From positions 1 to 64,000 of the forward strand of contig NZ_AWGC01000017.1 in assembly GCF_000495835.1 (NCBI RefSeq): DNA of 64,000 bases. Reading direction: 5' to 3'. The notes under the pieces are model-generated. The model was not told the origin of the DNA and did no database searches. It was given only the letters and a program-made list of their open reading frames with translations. The stretch is from Asticcacaulis sp. AC402. GTDB taxonomy: Bacteria > Pseudomonadota > Alphaproteobacteria > Caulobacterales > Caulobacteraceae. Shown piece by piece: positions 1 through 8,340 of the stretch. The stretch's first letter is position 1; the number at the start of each line of letters is the position of its first letter. The position numbers and the translations under genes are program-made.

Positions 1-75
1 GCGGGGAGGTATAAGAAAGGTGGCTTGCGCTGTTCCGGGACCAGGTCTAACACTGCGCAAAAAGGGAGCCACACC

Positions 76-996
76 ATGCAGATCCTCAGCGCCCGTGACC
101 TGATCGAACGCCTGCCCTACGATATCCTGGTGCGCGACCTACCCGCGCTTTTGCTGCGCAAAACTGACAGCCCCCAGCGCCATGTTCATACCGTCCACCA
201 GGCTGGCGAACCCGATGCTACTCTGCTGATGATGCCGGCCTGGACCGAGGGTTTCGGCGGGGTCAAGATTGTCAATGTCACCCCCGGCAACGCCCAACGC
301 AGCCTGCCCGCCGTCACCGCCAGCTACCTTTTGTTCGATGCCGTCACCGGCGAACACCGCGCCCTGCTGGATGGTGGCGAACTGACCGCCCGTCGCACGG
401 CCGCTGTCGCCGCCATTGCCGCCGACCGGCTGGCCTTGAGCCATGCCCATCGGCTGCTGCTGATCGGATCCGGGCGGATCGCCGGTGAGCTTGCGTTTGC
501 CTATCGGGCCATCCGCGATATCCGTACGGTCGAGGTCTATAGCCCGACTCACGCCAATGCCGAAAAACTGGCCCACCGGTTGCGTGACCACGGCTTTGCC
601 GCGACGGCGACCGAGGACCTGGGCTATGCCGTCCAGCGTGCCGATATCGTCGCGTGCGCCACCCTGAGCCACACGCCTCTGGTCAAGGGCGAATGGCTGG
701 CGCCGGGGCAACATGTGGCGCTGATCGGCGGCTACACCCACGACATGCGCGAGGCCAACGATGCCGCCATGGCGCGAGCCAGCATCTGGGTCGACAGTCA
801 TGCGGCGCTGAGCGAGGCCGGCGACCTGGCCGGCCCTTTGTCGCATGGAATTATACGGTACGAGGATATCCGCGGCACCTTACCGGACCTGTGCCGTCAC
901 GCTCAGGTCGACGGGCGTGAAGACGTGGTAACCCTGTTCAAGAGCGTTGGCGAGGCCTCCCAGGATCTTGCAGCGGCGGCGATAGCGCTAAGATAG
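76..996 (+). CDS. ornithine cyclodeaminase / mu-crystallin family protein
   Basis: 306-aa NAD(P)-dependent enzyme of the ornithine cyclodeaminase/mu-crystallin family. Members deaminate ornithine to proline or act as alanine, lysine or ketimine dehydrogenases, and the substrate cannot be read from sequence. Seen: a substrate-domain GVKIVNVTPGN block near residue 62, the family signature ELTARRTAA near 102, and the Rossmann glycine motif GSGRIAGELA at 131-140. The ATG at 76 is chosen because AAGGGAG lies about 7 bases upstream (62-68) and the protein then begins at the family's usual N-terminus; an in-frame upstream start at 25 would add 17 unconserved residues. No operon partner is visible downstream; the upstream side is cut by the window edge. 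Confidence 0.88.
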   Translation: MQILSARDLIERLPYDILVRDLPALLLRKTDSPQRHVHTVHQAGEPDATLLMMPAWTEGFGGVKIVNVTPGNAQRSLPAVTASYLLFDAVTGEHRALLDGGELTARRTAAVAAIAADRLALSHAHRLLLIGSGRIAGELAFAYRAIRDIRTVEVYSPTHANAEKLAHRLRDHGFAATATEDLGYAVQRADIVACATLSHTPLVKGEWLAPGQHVALIGGYTHDMREANDAAMARASIWVDSHAALSEAGDLAGPLSHGIIRYEDIRGTLPDLCRHAQVDGREDVVTLFKSVGEASQDLAAAAIALR

Positions 997-1454
997 GCCC
1001 CTTGGTCGCGGCGCGTTCTGATATCGCGGCGAAGCGGCAGTTTACGTTAAGTGGTCCACAAATTATACCAACCCACTTTGACTTTGACATTCTTTCCGCA
1101 AGGGGCCCCCTCCGTCTCGAGCCTCGCCGGCAGGCAGCGCTACGATCTTCGATCTCCGCTTGCTCGCCACCTCCCCATCGAAGGGATGGGGAGGAGAAAA
1201 AAATATGTTCAATAGTTTCTTCTCCTCCCCATTTCAAATGGGGAGGTGCCGAGCAAGCGAGCCCAAAGGGCGAAGCGCGTCGAGGCGGAGGGGTCTACCT
1301 ACTGTCGATGTATCAATCTTTTCGTAGAGGGATTAAGGTGAATGGCTCCGGGGCACCGGTCACGCTCGAAAGAATTCCCTCTTAATCTGTGAAATCTGTG
1401 GACCCACTTACTTTTAAGGACCGATACGCGGCGAATGCAAGACGGCCCCAAACC
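997..1454. other. 458-bp intergenic region, repeat-filled
   Basis: No credible gene between the cyclodeaminase and the tdh stop. It holds a large nested palindrome (1106-1294, listed separately), a decayed ATACCAACCC hairpin edge near 1067, and at 1384-1402 two CTGTG-type heptamers (AATCTGTGAAATCTGTGGA) that look like a solitary, eroded arm of the three-heptamer palindrome family found elsewhere in the window. Confidence 0.6.
1106..1294. repeat. nested CTCCCC/GGGGAG palindrome
   Basis: A composite inverted repeat. The outermost arms are CCCCTCCGTCTCGA (1107-1120) and its near complement at 1280-1293. Inside them are arms of about 43 bases (1157-1200 and 1216-1259) that begin CGCTTGCTCG and end CGAGCAAGCG. 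Each of these arms is itself a hairpin of CTCCCCAT against ATGGGGAG. The loop is AT-rich. It is a REP-like intergenic element with no coding content. Confidence 0.75.
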
Positions 1455-2546
1455 TTAATCCCACGCCAGGACGACCTTGCCGGACTGGCCTGAGCGCATG
1501 GCATCGAAGCCCGCCTGGAAATCCGATGCCGGAAGCCGGTGGGTGATGATCCGCTCGATCGGGAAGCCGGCCTCGATCAGGCCCAGCATCTTGCGCCAGG
1601 TCTCGAACATCTCTCGGCCATAGACCCCGCGAATGGTGATCGCCTTCATGATGACGTCGGACCAGTTCACTGTCGCCTCGCCCGACGGGATGCCCAGCAG
1701 GGTCAAAGCCCCACCCATGCGCAGATGCTCCAAAGCCTGCGGGATGGCCGGCCTGGCGCCTGACATTTCCAGCGCCACATCGTAGCCGTTGGCGATGTTC
1801 AGTTCCCGACGGACATCGTGCAGGTCTTCCTTTGAGACATCGACCGTGCGGACATCGGCCATCCGTCCGGCCAGGTCAAGGCGGTAAGGATTGATGTCGG
1901 TGATGGTGACGCTGCGGGCGCCGACGAATTTCGCCGCCGCTGCGGCCATGATGCCGATCGGTCCGGCACCGGTGACCAGCACATTGGCGCCCACGACATC
2001 GGTCTGTTGCAGGGTGTGGATGGCGTTGCCGAAAGGGTCGAGCAGGGCGCCGACTTCGTTAGGCACGCGTTCGGGCAGGGGCACGACGTTGAAGGCGGGC
2101 AGGGCGAGGTATTGCGCAAAGGCGCCGGGCCGGTTTACGCCGATGCCTTGCGTGTCGGGGTCGAGGTGGAAACGGCCCATGCGGGCGGCTTCGCTGTCCA
2201 GGCTGATGACGTGGCCCTCGCCCGAGACGCGCTGGCCGAGGTGCAGGTTGCGCGTGACGCGGGCGCCGATCTCGACGATCTCACCGGCGAATTCGTGGCC
2301 GGTGACCATGGGGACAGGGATGGTCTTCGCGGCCCAGTCGTCCCAGTTATAGATGTGGATGTCGGTGCCGCAGATGGCAGTGTGCGTGATATGGATCAGC
2401 ACCTCATCGGGGTTGCAAGCGGGTACAGGCACGGTCGTCTGCCACAGGCCGGGCTCGGGCTTCAGCTTGCTTAGCGCGTTCATTGTTTCTGGCATCGTTG
2501 TCGGATGGATGCGGGGGCTTGTCAGGGGTTTGGGATCGTCGCTCAT
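1455..2546 (-). CDS. tdh: L-threonine 3-dehydrogenase
   Basis: 363-aa medium-chain zinc alcohol dehydrogenase that oxidises L-threonine to 2-amino-3-ketobutyrate, cytosolic. Catalytic zinc ligands are visible: C59 in AICGTD, and H84-E85 in GHEF. Family landmarks [17 protein letters not shown] and DPFGNAIHT are present. The structural-zinc loop is missing: where E. coli Tdh has four cysteines, this protein reads [18 protein letters not shown] (112-129) with none, so the loop must fold without zinc. Start: the ATG overlaps the kbl stop by 4 nt (ATGA, 2543-2546) with GGGAG 7 bases upstream. This adds about 22 residues before the canonical MNALSKLK start, which has no visible ribosome binding site. 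Translationally coupled to kbl. Confidence 0.93.
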   Translation of the reverse strand: MSDDPKPLTSPRIHPTTMPETMNALSKLKPEPGLWQTTVPVPACNPDEVLIHITHTAICGTDIHIYNWDDWAAKTIPVPMVTGHEFAGEIVEIGARVTRNLHLGQRVSGEGHVISLDSEAARMGRFHLDPDTQGIGVNRPGAFAQYLALPAFNVVPLPERVPNEVGALLDPFGNAIHTLQQTDVVGANVLVTGAGPIGIMAAAAAKFVGARSVTITDINPYRLDLAGRMADVRTVDVSKEDLHDVRRELNIANGYDVALEMSGARPAIPQALEHLRMGGALTLLGIPSGEATVNWSDVIMKAITIRGVYGREMFETWRKMLGLIEAGFPIERIITHRLPASDFQAGFDAMRSGQSGKVVLAWD

Positions 2547-3739
2547 TGGACGACTCCCAGTTCCTGGCCGACCCGGGTGAAGGCGGCGATGGCGCCATCA
2601 ATCTGGTCGAAGCTGTGGGCGGCGGACATCTGGGTGCGGATGCGCGCCTGGCCGTCGGGCACGACCGGATAGGAGAAGCCGATAACATAGACGCCGTGGT
2701 CGAGCAGTCTGGCCGCCATGCTCTGCGCCAGCTTGGCGTCGCCCAGCATGACCGGGATAATCGGGTGTGAACCCGGCAGCAGCTTGAAGCCGGCCTCGCT
2801 GAGACCTGTGCGGAAACGCTGGGCATTGGCAGTGAGGCGGTCGCGCAGATCGTCGCCGGCCTCGGCCAGGTCTATGGCCTTGAGCGAGGCGGCGGTGACG
2901 GCGGGGGCCAGGGCATTGGAAAACAGGTAGGGCCGCGACCTTTGCCGCAGCAGGTCGATGACGGACTTTTTCGCGGCGACATAGCCGCCCATGGCGCCGC
3001 CGAGCGCCTTGCCGAAGGTGCCGGTCAGGATATCGACCCGGTCGGTGACGTTAAGGCGGTGGGGCGTGCCCGCACCCTTGGGGCCGACAAAGCCGGTGGC
3101 GTGGCAATCGTCAACCATGATCAGGGCGTCATAGCGGTCAGCCAGTTCGGCAATACCGTCCAGCGGCGCGAAATAGCCGTCCATGGAAAAGACGCCATCG
3201 GTGGCGATCAGCACCGTGCGGGCGGCGGCGGCGCGGGCGGCCTTGAGCTGGTCTTCCAGGTCGTTCAGGTCGGCGTTTTTGAAGCGGTACTTCTTGGCCT
3301 TGGTCAATCGAACGCCGTCGATAATTGAGGCGTGGTTGAGCGAGTCCGAGACAATGGCGTCTTCATCGCCCAACAAGGGTTCGAAGACACCGCCATTGGC
3401 GTCAAAACAGGCGGCATAGAGGAGGGCGTCATCCTTGCCGAGATAGGCCGCAATGCGCGATTCCAGTTGCTTGTGCAGGTCCTGGGTGCCGCAGATAAAG
3501 CGGACGCTGGCCATACCGGCGCCATGGGTGAGGAGGGCTTGGCGGCCGGCCTCGATGATGTCCGGGTGGTCGGCCAGGCCGAGATAGTTGTTGGCGCAGA
3601 AGTTGATAACCTGGCGGCCGTCCGCCAGAGTCAGGGCCGGGCGTTGCTTTGAGGCGATGACGTGTTCAGGCTTGGTCAGGCCGAGATTGGCGATATCCGC
3701 CAGCGTAGTGTCGACCCGGTCGTAAAAGGCGGTGCGCAT
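2543..3739 (-). CDS. kbl: glycine C-acetyltransferase (2-amino-3-ketobutyrate CoA ligase)
   Basis: 398 aa, exactly the family length. PLP enzyme of the alpha-oxoamine synthase group that cleaves 2-amino-3-ketobutyrate with CoA to glycine and acetyl-CoA, the second step after Tdh. The PLP lysine is K244 in [10 protein letters not shown], the same residue number as in the E. coli enzyme. VDDCHATGF (209-217) carries the aspartate and histidine that contact the cofactor. First gene of a kbl-tdh operon with a 4-nt stop/start overlap, so the two products are made together. A 69-bp gap separates it from paaC upstream on the same strand. Confidence 0.96.
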   Translation of the reverse strand: MRTAFYDRVDTTLADIANLGLTKPEHVIASKQRPALTLADGRQVINFCANNYLGLADHPDIIEAGRQALLTHGAGMASVRFICGTQDLHKQLESRIAAYLGKDDALLYAACFDANGGVFEPLLGDEDAIVSDSLNHASIIDGVRLTKAKKYRFKNADLNDLEDQLKAARAAAARTVLIATDGVFSMDGYFAPLDGIAELADRYDALIMVDDCHATGFVGPKGAGTPHRLNVTDRVDILTGTFGKALGGAMGGYVAAKKSVIDLLRQRSRPYLFSNALAPAVTAASLKAIDLAEAGDDLRDRLTANAQRFRTGLSEAGFKLLPGSHPIIPVMLGDAKLAQSMAARLLDHGVYVIGFSYPVVPDGQARIRTQMSAAHSFDQIDGAIAAFTRVGQELGVVQ

Positions 3740-3808
3740 GGGGTATTCCTGTCAGAACAGACCCCCGCCACTACACGTTTACGCTTTTAGTTTCAATTGA
3801 AATTACCC

Positions 3809-4558
3809 TTAGAAGCCCCAGCGAACATCGCCGTTGCGGGTATTGAACTGCATTTCTTCGAGTTGCCGTACATCGTCACCGTGGACGCGGCGCTTGCCGA
3901 TCAGCGGCGTCTGCGGCTGCGGGACGGTCAGGCCGGCTTCGTCTAAAACGGCGGCAATCCGGGCGTCATAGTCCGGACGCAAGGTCGCCTTGTCGACCCC
4001 GACACCGCGGCTCTGCATCGCTTCGTCGACTTCGTCCATAAAGAACAGTTCGTCGACATAGCGCGACATCATCTCCAGGCTCTTGACCAGCCGCTGGTGG
4101 CTGAGACACGCCCCGTCGCCCAGCCGGATCATCCAGTCGCGGCTGAAATCGACATGATAGGCGACATCGCGGACGCTGCGGCCGGCAATCCCGGCGATCT
4201 GCTTGTCGGCCGCAGCGCTCAAGGCCTCGAGCATCAGATATTGCCAGTTGGAGAACAGGAATTGCCGCGCCAGGGTCTGGGCGAAATCTCCATTGGCCTG
4301 TTCGACGAGCAGGCAGTTCTGAAACTGATCGGCCGTGCGCTTGAACGCCAGCGCATCGGCATCGCGACCGGCGCCCTCGACGCGACCCGCCAGCTCCAGC
4401 CAGTCGGTGCCCTGACCGACCAGGTCCAGAGCCAGGCTGGACAGACCGAGATCTACCTCCAGGCACGGGGCATGACCGCACCAGGTGCTGAGCTTTTGGC
4501 CCAGAATAAGCGCATCGTCACCGAGACGAAGCGTGTAGTCGAATAGGGGATCGCGCAT
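3809..4558 (-). CDS. paaC: phenylacetyl-CoA epoxidase subunit PaaC-like
   Basis: 249-aa ferritin-like helical protein matching PaaC, the structural subunit that scaffolds PaaA in the 1,2-phenylacetyl-CoA epoxidase. Visible family signatures: YTLRLGDDALILGQKL near the N-terminus, WCGHAP, LLVEQANGDFAQTLARQ, YHVDFSRDWMIRLGDG, and a C-terminal HGDDVRQLEEMQ. Length is normal, so this is not a fragment. The usual partners paaA, paaB, paaD and paaE are absent on either side, which makes it an orphan here. The C-terminal tail (FNTRNGDVRWGF) differs from the usual ending. A TTAACCAT half-site (4632-4639) and a perfect palindrome (4769-4788) lie upstream. Confidence 0.85.
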   Translation of the reverse strand: MRDPLFDYTLRLGDDALILGQKLSTWCGHAPCLEVDLGLSSLALDLVGQGTDWLELAGRVEGAGRDADALAFKRTADQFQNCLLVEQANGDFAQTLARQFLFSNWQYLMLEALSAAADKQIAGIAGRSVRDVAYHVDFSRDWMIRLGDGACLSHQRLVKSLEMMSRYVDELFFMDEVDEAMQSRGVGVDKATLRPDYDARIAAVLDEAGLTVPQPQTPLIGKRRVHGDDVRQLEEMQFNTRNGDVRWGF

Positions 4559-4768
4559 GGCTGTGGCCTTCCTGGAACTTTTTTATTTTTGTCGATTATG
4601 GGCGTGGTTTTCCGAAACGCCGGCTCGGACCTTAACCATTTTTGCTGCAGGTAATGGGTGCAGCATTTTTGCCCTGTCGGCAGTCAGGTTAGGGGGGGCG
4701 GGCATACTGGCGTTTCTCTTGTTATTGATTTTATTGATACAAAAAAACGCTCCAGCGGTCAAACCGGA

Positions 4769-4788
4769 AATTGACATTTATGTCAATT
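4769..4788. promoter_or_regulatory. candidate operator palindrome upstream of paaC
   Basis: Perfect 9-bp arms AATTGACAT and ATGTCAATT separated by TT, in an AT-rich spacer about 210 bp upstream of the paaC start. Symmetric sites of this shape are typical for TetR/GntR-size dimers. No regulator gene is adjacent, so the owner is unknown. Confidence 0.4.
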
Positions 4789-4916
4789 GTTGCGAGGGGC
4801 GTGCAAATTTGCAAAAATTTCCGAATGAGTCGGCTTATAAATCGTATATTTTGCTGCGGCTATTGTGCGGGTTAAGGTTACGGATCGCCCCCGTCTGATA
4901 CCTCCCCGCGCATCTT

Positions 4917-4957
4917 ATACCCATCCACGATGACCTTGACTCATCGTGGATTGGTAT
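4917..4957. repeat. single hairpin of the ATACCAAG/TTGGTAT repeat family
   Basis: Arms ATACCCATCCACGATGA and TCATCGTGGATTGGTAT around a short CCTTGAC loop. The sequence matches the 3' hairpin of the full elements at 8341-8490 and 58882-59041. It lies 6 bp beyond the stop codon of the GH18 gene and may act as a transcript end. Confidence 0.7.
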
Positions 4958-4963
4958 AACTAC

Positions 4964-6001
4964 CTACTCATTATGCAGCGAGTCATGCAGCGCATCGAGC
5001 AGGCTGTAGGGGCCCTGGACGTCTTCGGTCAGTTCCCAGATCATCACGCCGGCAGTTTGTTCCGCCGCCAGGCGTGCCTTCGCCCGCGTCGTCGGGCGGC
5101 CGCTGTAGGTTATGTAGGAACAGCCACCGCAGCGCTCGCCAATGACGTCACTATAGGCCGCCTTTTCGCCATGACGCTCCAGGATGCTGCGGTAGTCGGT
5201 ATACTGCCCGGCATAGGTGCCAAAGCCGCGGCCGTAAAAGGGCACGCCCAGGACGATCTTCTCCTTCGGCGCACCGCGGGCCAGCCAGGTCGCAATGTCC
5301 TTGCGCGCCATGTCCATTGACGCGTTCTCACCGCCCGGCGGTCCCCAGGTCGCGCCGACGCCGTCATAGGACATGATGTTGATGTAGTCGAAATGCGGGA
5401 TCGAGCCGATCGGGATCATGCCGCCCGGATTCGAGGCGGTGGCGCAGGTCAGCAGCAGCCCGCGCTTATCCAGCGCCTTGTTCAGTTCCTCGGTGAACGG
5501 GACATAGCGCCCGGCCTTGTCGATGGCCGTCAGGGTCTCCCATTCGAGGTCGACATCTATGCCGTCCAGGTCGAAGTCTTCGGCGAACTTGACCAGGCTG
5601 GCGACGGTGGTGGCGCGCTTCTCGTCCGACAACAGGTCCAGCCAATCGCCTGTGCATTTCGGCAGTGTCCCGCCACCCAGGGACACCAGCACCTTGACGC
5701 CGTGCTTGTGCGCCTTGGCGACGATGTTGCGGATATCCGCCGCCGGCGTCATGCCGCCGTCGGGTGCATAGCCGTCGGAACAGGCCAGCAGGTCGCCATT
5801 GACGAACCGGCCCTGGGCATCCGGATTGACGAAGGAAATATTGATGTGGGTCAGCTTGGACATGTCGATGACGTCCAGCGTCGGGCGATAGTCCTTGAAG
5901 GTCGGGATATAGCCGATCACCACGGGCTTAACCGGTTTGGCGGCGACGGGAATGGCGGTGACGGTCAGCGCCAATACGGCGGCGACGATGGTTCTGAACA
6001 T
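4964..6001 (-). CDS. secreted glycoside hydrolase family 18 (chitinase-like) protein
   Basis: 345-aa exported GH18 hydrolase. Residues 1-22 form a Sec signal peptide (MFRTIVAAVLALTVTAIPVA). The catalytic signature DxxDxDxE is DGIDVDLE at 146-153, with E153 the acid/base residue, and the SLGGG strand precedes it near 108. Expected to cleave beta-1,4-GlcNAc linkages (chitin, or endo-glucosaminidase-type targets) in the periplasm or outside the cell. No carbohydrate-binding module is visible. The start at 6001 is chosen over an in-frame ATG 30 codons upstream because the signal peptide begins here and AAGGGAA sits about 5 bases before it. Monocistronic between two repeat elements. Confidence 0.88.
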   Translation of the reverse strand: MFRTIVAAVLALTVTAIPVAAKPVKPVVIGYIPTFKDYRPTLDVIDMSKLTHINISFVNPDAQGRFVNGDLLACSDGYAPDGGMTPAADIRNIVAKAHKHGVKVLVSLGGGTLPKCTGDWLDLLSDEKRATTVASLVKFAEDFDLDGIDVDLEWETLTAIDKAGRYVPFTEELNKALDKRGLLLTCATASNPGGMIPIGSIPHFDYINIMSYDGVGATWGPPGGENASMDMARKDIATWLARGAPKEKIVLGVPFYGRGFGTYAGQYTDYRSILERHGEKAAYSDVIGERCGGCSYITYSGRPTTRAKARLAAEQTAGVMIWELTEDVQGPYSLLDALHDSLHNE

Positions 6002-6033
6002 GACGTTTCCCTTGATTTGACGCCTCATATTTA

Positions 6034-6060
6034 TCCCAAAAGTGGCAACCACTTTTGGGA
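6034..6060. repeat. perfect 12-bp palindrome between GH18 and rhtA genes
   Basis: TCCCAAAAGTGG, a CAA loop, then CCACTTTTGGGA. It lies in the divergent spacer between the GH18 and exporter genes. The CCCAAAAAGTG core also appears in the REP-like element at 7103-7148, so this is probably a trimmed member of that family rather than an operator. Confidence 0.6.
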
Positions 6061-6228
6061 ATGAGGCTGGTGTTTTGTCGCAGAGTGTCACCGCCTTTGG
6101 TCATAATCAACAAGACCAATTTTATTTTCCTGATCCTTGAGATGCTGACGGGGTTTGGCTATGGATCGGGCAAATCCGGACGAGGGGCGTCGTACCCGGT
6201 CAAGACAAGACGACGCCGGAGACCTGTC

Positions 6229-7104
6229 ATGTCCGTAAATGCCAAAACCTGGCCGATACCGGCCGTTCTGATCGCCATCGTTTCGGTGCAGATCGGGGCG
6301 TCCCTGGCCAAACACCTGTTCCCCATGATCGGCGCCGAAGGCACGACCGCCCTGCGTCAGGCCTTCTCAGCCATCATCCTGGTGGCCCTGTTCCAGCCGT
6401 GGAGGGGTGGACCCAAAACCCGCGCAGACTGGGGGCTGGTCGCGCTCTATGGCGGGCTCCTTGGAACTATGAACCTGGTCTTCTACATGTCGGTTCAACG
6501 TCTGCCGCTGGGTATCGCCGTTGCTATCGAATTTGCCGGGCCTTTGACCGTGGCCATCCTGGGCTCGCGAAGGTGGTTGGATACGGTGTGGGTTGCGTTT
6601 GCCATTGCCGGTCTGGCGATTCTGTTGCCGTTTCATGGCGGGGCCGGAGCGCTGGATCCTCTGGGCGTACTTTATGCCTCAATCGCCGGGGTGTGCTGGG
6701 GGCTTTACATAATCGTGGGGCAAAAGGTCAGCGACAGGGTCCATGCCGGCAAGGCCGTGGCGATCGGCATGGCGTTTTCGATGCTGTTTACCGTGCCCAT
6801 CGGTTTTGCGCATGCCGGTATCCAGTTATTTGATCCGCAGATACTCTTGTGGGGCTTGGGCGTCGCTATTCTGTCTGGCGCCATTCCCTACACGCTTGAG
6901 ATGCTGGCGCTGAAGCATATTCCGGCCAAGACCTTCGGCCTGATGATGAGCCTGGAGCCAGCCGCCGCCGCTTTGGCGGCCCTGGTGCTGCTGTCGGAAT
7001 GGCTGACTGGTCCGCAATGGCTGGCCATCGGCCTGGTGATTGTCGCCTCGGCCGGCAGCAGCCTGACGTCGAAACGGGTCTCCATGACCGAGACGCCGAA
7101 TTAG
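6229..7104 (+). CDS. rhtA: EamA/RhtA-family amino-acid exporter
   Basis: 291-aa, ten-helix inner-membrane drug/metabolite transporter with two EamA repeats. It resembles RhtA, the threonine/homoserine exporter, in length (E. coli 295 aa) and in the N-terminal block ASLAKHLFPMIGAEGTTALR and the second-repeat block IPYTLEMLALKHIPAKTFG. The start at 6229 gives this N-terminus and has GGAG 7 bases upstream (6218-6221); an in-frame ATG at 6055 would add 58 unrelated residues. The TAG stop (7102-7104) is the first part of a REP-like palindrome shared with the opposing Rieske gene. Threonine export is inferred from family similarity only. Confidence 0.85.
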   Translation: MSVNAKTWPIPAVLIAIVSVQIGASLAKHLFPMIGAEGTTALRQAFSAIILVALFQPWRGGPKTRADWGLVALYGGLLGTMNLVFYMSVQRLPLGIAVAIEFAGPLTVAILGSRRWLDTVWVAFAIAGLAILLPFHGGAGALDPLGVLYASIAGVCWGLYIIVGQKVSDRVHAGKAVAIGMAFSMLFTVPIGFAHAGIQLFDPQILLWGLGVAILSGAIPYTLEMLALKHIPAKTFGLMMSLEPAAAALAALVLLSEWLTGPQWLAIGLVIVASAGSSLTSKRVSMTETPN

Positions 7105-7148
7105 AGCGCATCCCAAAAAGTGCGACGCACTTTATCGGATTGCGCTCT
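7103..7148. repeat. REP-like palindrome AGAGCGCAT...ATTGCGCTCT
   Basis: Imperfect inverted repeat: AGAGCGCATCCCAAAAAGTG on the left, CACTTTATCGGATTGCGCTCT on the right. It fills the whole space between two convergent genes and provides the TAG stop codons of both (7102-7104 on +, 7147-7149 on -). Related copies lie at 29599, 35832 and 61171. Confidence 0.8.
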
Positions 7149-7506
7149 ATGCCGTGACTATATGGCCGTCCTGAACCTTCACCGGCCAGGCGGTGAGCGA
7201 CTGACCGCCGCACGGCCCGCCGATACACAGGCCGCTGGAAATACGAAACAGGGCGCCGTGCCAGGAACAGACGATCAGGTCGCCCTGGGGCGTCAGGTAG
7301 TCATCCAGTTCCTGCGCCAACGGCATGCCGGCATGGGGACAGCGGTCGACATAGCCATAGACTCGGTCGTCCTGGCGGACAACGAAGCCGTGAAAATGGG
7401 CCTCGCCGATTTCGAGCACGAAGTTGCGCGCACGTCCCGGTGCGATCTGATCGAGCGGGCCCAGATTGACCCCTGCCGGGCAGGAAAAGACGCGCGGGTT
7501 AATCAA
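7147..7506 (-). CDS. Rieske [2Fe-2S] ferredoxin-like protein
   Basis: 119-aa small soluble Rieske protein. Cluster ligands are visible as CPH (C56, H58) and CSWH (C80, H83), separated by 21 residues. There is no signal peptide or membrane helix, so it is a cytosolic electron carrier or oxygenase ferredoxin rather than a bc1 subunit. It starts inside the last codons of maiA (4-nt overlap, 7503-7506), implying translational coupling, and ends in a REP-like element. Pairing with maleylacetoacetate isomerase suggests a role in aromatic ring degradation, but no oxygenase is adjacent. Confidence 0.88.
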   Translation of the reverse strand: MINPRVFSCPAGVNLGPLDQIAPGRARNFVLEIGEAHFHGFVVRQDDRVYGYVDRCPHAGMPLAQELDDYLTPQGDLIVCSWHGALFRISSGLCIGGPCGGQSLTAWPVKVQDGHIVTA

Positions 7507-8165
7507 GCTTTGACCGTATTGGCGTCGACCGTATCGGCGTCGGGCTGGTGGCGCGGGTGGGCGCGGTTGAAGGCCGGATGGTCGGCGCAGTGTTCACCGA
7601 CCGCGCGGATATTGGGGTAGGGCTTGAGGTCGACGTCGAAGCGCTGAGCCGAGAACATCTGCGGGATCAGCAAGCAGTCGGCCAGGCTGGGCGTGGCGCC
7701 GAAGCAATAGCCGGTGCCGTGGTGCGAGATGAGTTGGTCGAGGGCGGCAAAGCCCTCGCCGATCCAGCCCTTGGTCCAGCGCTTGATGGCGTTCTCATCC
7801 GCCATCAGGTCGGTTTTCAACGCCTTGAGCACGCGCAGATTGTTGAGCGGATGGATGTCGCAGGCGATCAGTCCGCACATGGCGCGCACCATCGCCCGGG
7901 CTTGCGGCGTTGCCGGCATCAGCGACGGCTCGGGGAAACGCTCGTCCAGCCATTCGAGAATGGCGACGCTCTGGGTGATGACCTCCCCGTCATGTTCCAG
8001 GGCCGGAATCAGGCCCTGCGGGTTCAGCGCCCTGTACGCCGGCGAGTAGTGCTCACCGCTGCGCAGGTCGTGTGCCACCTGCTCATAGGGCAGGCTTTTG
8101 AGATTCAGCGCGATGCGGACGCGATAGGCGGCGCTGGAGCGCCAGTAGCCGTGCAGTTTCAACAT
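7503..8165 (-). CDS. maiA: maleylacetoacetate isomerase (zeta-class GST)
   Basis: 220-aa zeta-class glutathione transferase. The thioredoxin-fold domain carries the family motif SSAAYRVRIAL (10-20), with the serine that activates glutathione; ALNPQGLIPALEHDG and QSVAILEWLDERFP complete the N-terminal domain. The helical C-terminal domain shows SLADCLLIPQMF. It isomerises maleylacetoacetate (or maleylpyruvate) to the fumaryl isomer in tyrosine/homogentisate or gentisate breakdown. Fumarylacetoacetase and homogentisate dioxygenase are not in this window. First gene of a two-gene operon with the Rieske protein. Confidence 0.92.
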   Translation of the reverse strand: MLKLHGYWRSSAAYRVRIALNLKSLPYEQVAHDLRSGEHYSPAYRALNPQGLIPALEHDGEVITQSVAILEWLDERFPEPSLMPATPQARAMVRAMCGLIACDIHPLNNLRVLKALKTDLMADENAIKRWTKGWIGEGFAALDQLISHHGTGYCFGATPSLADCLLIPQMFSAQRFDVDLKPYPNIRAVGEHCADHPAFNRAHPRHQPDADTVDANTVKA

Positions 8166-8340
8166 CTCAGGTCTCCTGTCGGCGCTCTTTAGAGGAGCTC
8201 AAACGCCGCATGGCTCGCCGCATTGGCGGCGACGGGCAGTCGCCCTTGCCGGGTTGCGACGAATGCAATCCGGATACCCTAAAGATAGCGAAGCCAGGAG
8301 GCAGGGAGAAGGCGCAAACCGCTCACAAGGGTGTGACCTT
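8166..8340. other. spacer upstream of maiA with GCTCAAACGCCGC motif
   Basis: 175 bp between maiA and the paired-hairpin repeat. The segment from AGCTCAAACGCCGCATGGCTC (8197 onward) to GGGCAGTCGCCCTTGCC shares words with the spacers at 44640-44740 and 49217-49260 and with the core of the 8341 element, so it looks like fragmented repeat DNA. No gene seen. Confidence 0.4.

Larger units (their letters stand above)
4559..4963. other. 405-bp intergenic region upstream of paaC
   Basis: AT-rich relative to its surroundings, with no convincing gene (a 113-residue open frame has no homology I recognise and no ribosome binding site). It contains TTAACCAT at 4632-4639, a 20-bp palindrome at 4769-4788, a GCAAATTTGC palindrome near 4803, and a hairpin of the ATACCAA...TTGGTAT repeat family at 4917-4957 next to the GH18 gene's stop codon. 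Confidence 0.5.

Noticed and set aside
4557-4898. 113-codon frame upstream of paaC with a hydrophobic stretch
   Set aside because: No ribosome binding site, AT-rich spacer composition, no recognisable family; overlaps the paaC start.
8254-8330. Riboswitch-like text (GGAGGCAGGGAGAAGGCGC) upstream of maiA
   Set aside because: I could not fit a cobalamin or glycine aptamer core, and the orientation does not suit a downstream gene.
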